Assembly (NCBI RefSeq): GCF_000499845.2
Contig: NC_023759.2
Coordinates: 24,745,670 to 24,809,669 of the forward strand
Length of the DNA stretch: 64,000 nucleotides
Origin: Phaseolus vulgaris
Taxonomy: Eukaryota; Streptophyta; Magnoliopsida; Fabales; Fabaceae
Direction of reading: 5' to 3'
Part shown: one piece after another, positions 63,473 through 64,000 of the stretch
Position numbering within the stretch: the first letter of the stretch is position 1
Layout: each line of letters starts with the position of its first letter
The notes under the pieces: model-generated
What the model was told of the DNA's origin: nothing
The model's input: the letters and a program-made list of their open reading frames with translations, nothing else
The model's database searches: none
Position numbers and translations under genes: made by a program

Positions 63473-64000
63473 ATGAGAAAAATGAGAAGCAATCGTTCAA
63501 GTCCGGTTGCGCCCGTCGCTGCTGAAGGCGCCGCCGCCATGACCATGGCACAGATGGCGGAGATGATGCGTTCGTTGCAGGCAACTGTGGAAGCCTCGCG
63601 CATAGAACAGGCGAGAATGCATGAGGACCTGGTCGCCTCTCGCGCCAGGAATGAGGAGCTTAGGAAGGTGACTGAGGAGCTGCGTCAAGCTCTTCAGGAG
63701 CAGCAAGGGCGTTCTTCTGCTGAAGAGGTTGCGCCGTCGTCGCCACCTCGTGTTTTTCCTATGCCTTTTGTTCAGGCGATTACTGACACGCCTATTCCTG
63801 CGAGTGTGGTTCCTGTTAAGGCTGTTTTCACCGGCGTGGAGGATCCTGAGGCTCATCTCACCACGTTCCACACGCAGATGATGCTGTCAGGGGGATCAGA
63901 CGCCGTGTATTGCAAGATGTTCGTGAGCACGCTCCAGGGAACGGTGCTGGAATGGTTTGTGAGCCTGCCTAACGGTCACATAACCAGTTTTCAACAGTTC
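63473..64000 (+). CDS. gag: Tat-7 gag, partial, open to the window end
   Basis: From ATG 63473 the frame is open for 176 codons with no lesion. It has the family B coiled-coil N-terminus (MAQMAEMMRSLQATVEASRI) and the Gag core (GVEDPEAHLTTFHTQMMLSG, YCKMFVSTLQG, LEWFVSLPNGH). It is the only gag start in the window without damage so far, but two thirds of Gag and all of pol are outside the window. Confidence 0.88.
   Translation, partial: MRKMRSNRSSPVAPVAAEGAAAMTMAQMAEMMRSLQATVEASRIEQARMHEDLVASRARNEELRKVTEELRQALQEQQGRSSAEEVAPSSPPRVFPMPFVQAITDTPIPASVVPVKAVFTGVEDPEAHLTTFHTQMMLSGGSDAVYCKMFVSTLQGTVLEWFVSLPNGHITSFQQF

Larger units (their letters stand above)
62260..64000 (+). mobile_element. Tat-7: family B element, 5' end, runs off the window
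   Basis: It has a 5' LTR (62260-63075), PBS and gag start. It is inserted 12 bp after the Tat-6 integrase stop; the preceding TAAGC (62255-62259) is the expected target duplication. Confidence 0.9.

Noticed and set aside
1..64000. Host genes, tRNA, rRNA
   Set aside because: I scanned all long frames and the gaps; every convincing protein belongs to a retroelement, and I saw no tRNA or rRNA signature.

Overview
The window is plant nuclear DNA made almost entirely of nested LTR retrotransposons; I found no host protein gene, tRNA or rRNA. The elements are large Ty3/gypsy elements of the Tat lineage (Retand-like). They have gag-pol without a chromodomain, two RNase H domains in a row, a PBS beginning GGCGCCCACC, and a long 3' region carrying a spliced gene on the opposite strand. 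They sit among Ty1/copia elements of the SIRE/Maximus type. The SIRE-like copia carries many AATCGGTTGTTT motifs, which together with the element mix suggests a papilionoid legume such as a bean or Vigna relative, in gene-poor heterochromatin. That species call is inference.

Layout. 1-78 and 13880-14340 are one older sequence split by Tat-1 (79-13874, family A, complete, AATTC target duplication). 14341-17270 is a reverse-oriented Tat remnant (repeat-rich UTR, gag scrap, LTR stub with PPT). 17671-17865 is a 45-bp coding-like repeat. 18080-18824 and 27559-27692 are an AT-rich 109-bp satellite split by Tat-2 (18825-27558, family B). Tat-0 (27760-29175, minus) abuts an env-like retroelement ORF fragment (29184-30392), which is interrupted by the truncated Tat-3 (30393-35487). 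A decayed copia gag-protease piece follows (36099-37090). A SIRE-like copia in minus orientation starts at 37091. Its pol is split by the complete Tat-4 (40327-52483, minus, TACCT duplication) and cut again at 52595 by Tat-5 (minus). Tat-5 is interrupted inside its antisense gene by Tat-6 (55533, plus), and Tat-6 is interrupted just after integrase by Tat-7 (62260, plus), which runs off the window.

Two Tat families are present. Family A (Tat-0, 1, 5, 6) has LTRs of about 1.1-1.2 kb ending in ACGGAACA and a PBS spaced by TTT. Family B (Tat-2, 3, 4, 7) has LTRs of about 0.82-0.90 kb ending in GGATCATCA, directly abutting the PBS. In both, the sense strand encodes Gag, protease, RT, RNase H, a second archaeal-type RNase H and integrase. 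The antisense strand between integrase and the 3' LTR encodes a separate gene (aORF) with a 5'UTR intron, a globular N-terminal exon and a phase-1 intron, followed by a proline-rich coiled-coil exon. Every gag-pol that can be followed over any length is broken, whereas the Tat-1 aORF is open across both coding exons.

The most interesting signals are: this conserved spliced antisense gene (duplicated in Tat-1); a hairpin with compensatory base changes shared by family A LTRs and an internal repeat; a hairpin/T-tract/AATAAA module right after integrase; a PPT-adjacent hairpin; paired G-boxes in every family B LTR; and a strong excess of CAG-to-TAG style nonsense changes that fits cytosine methylation.
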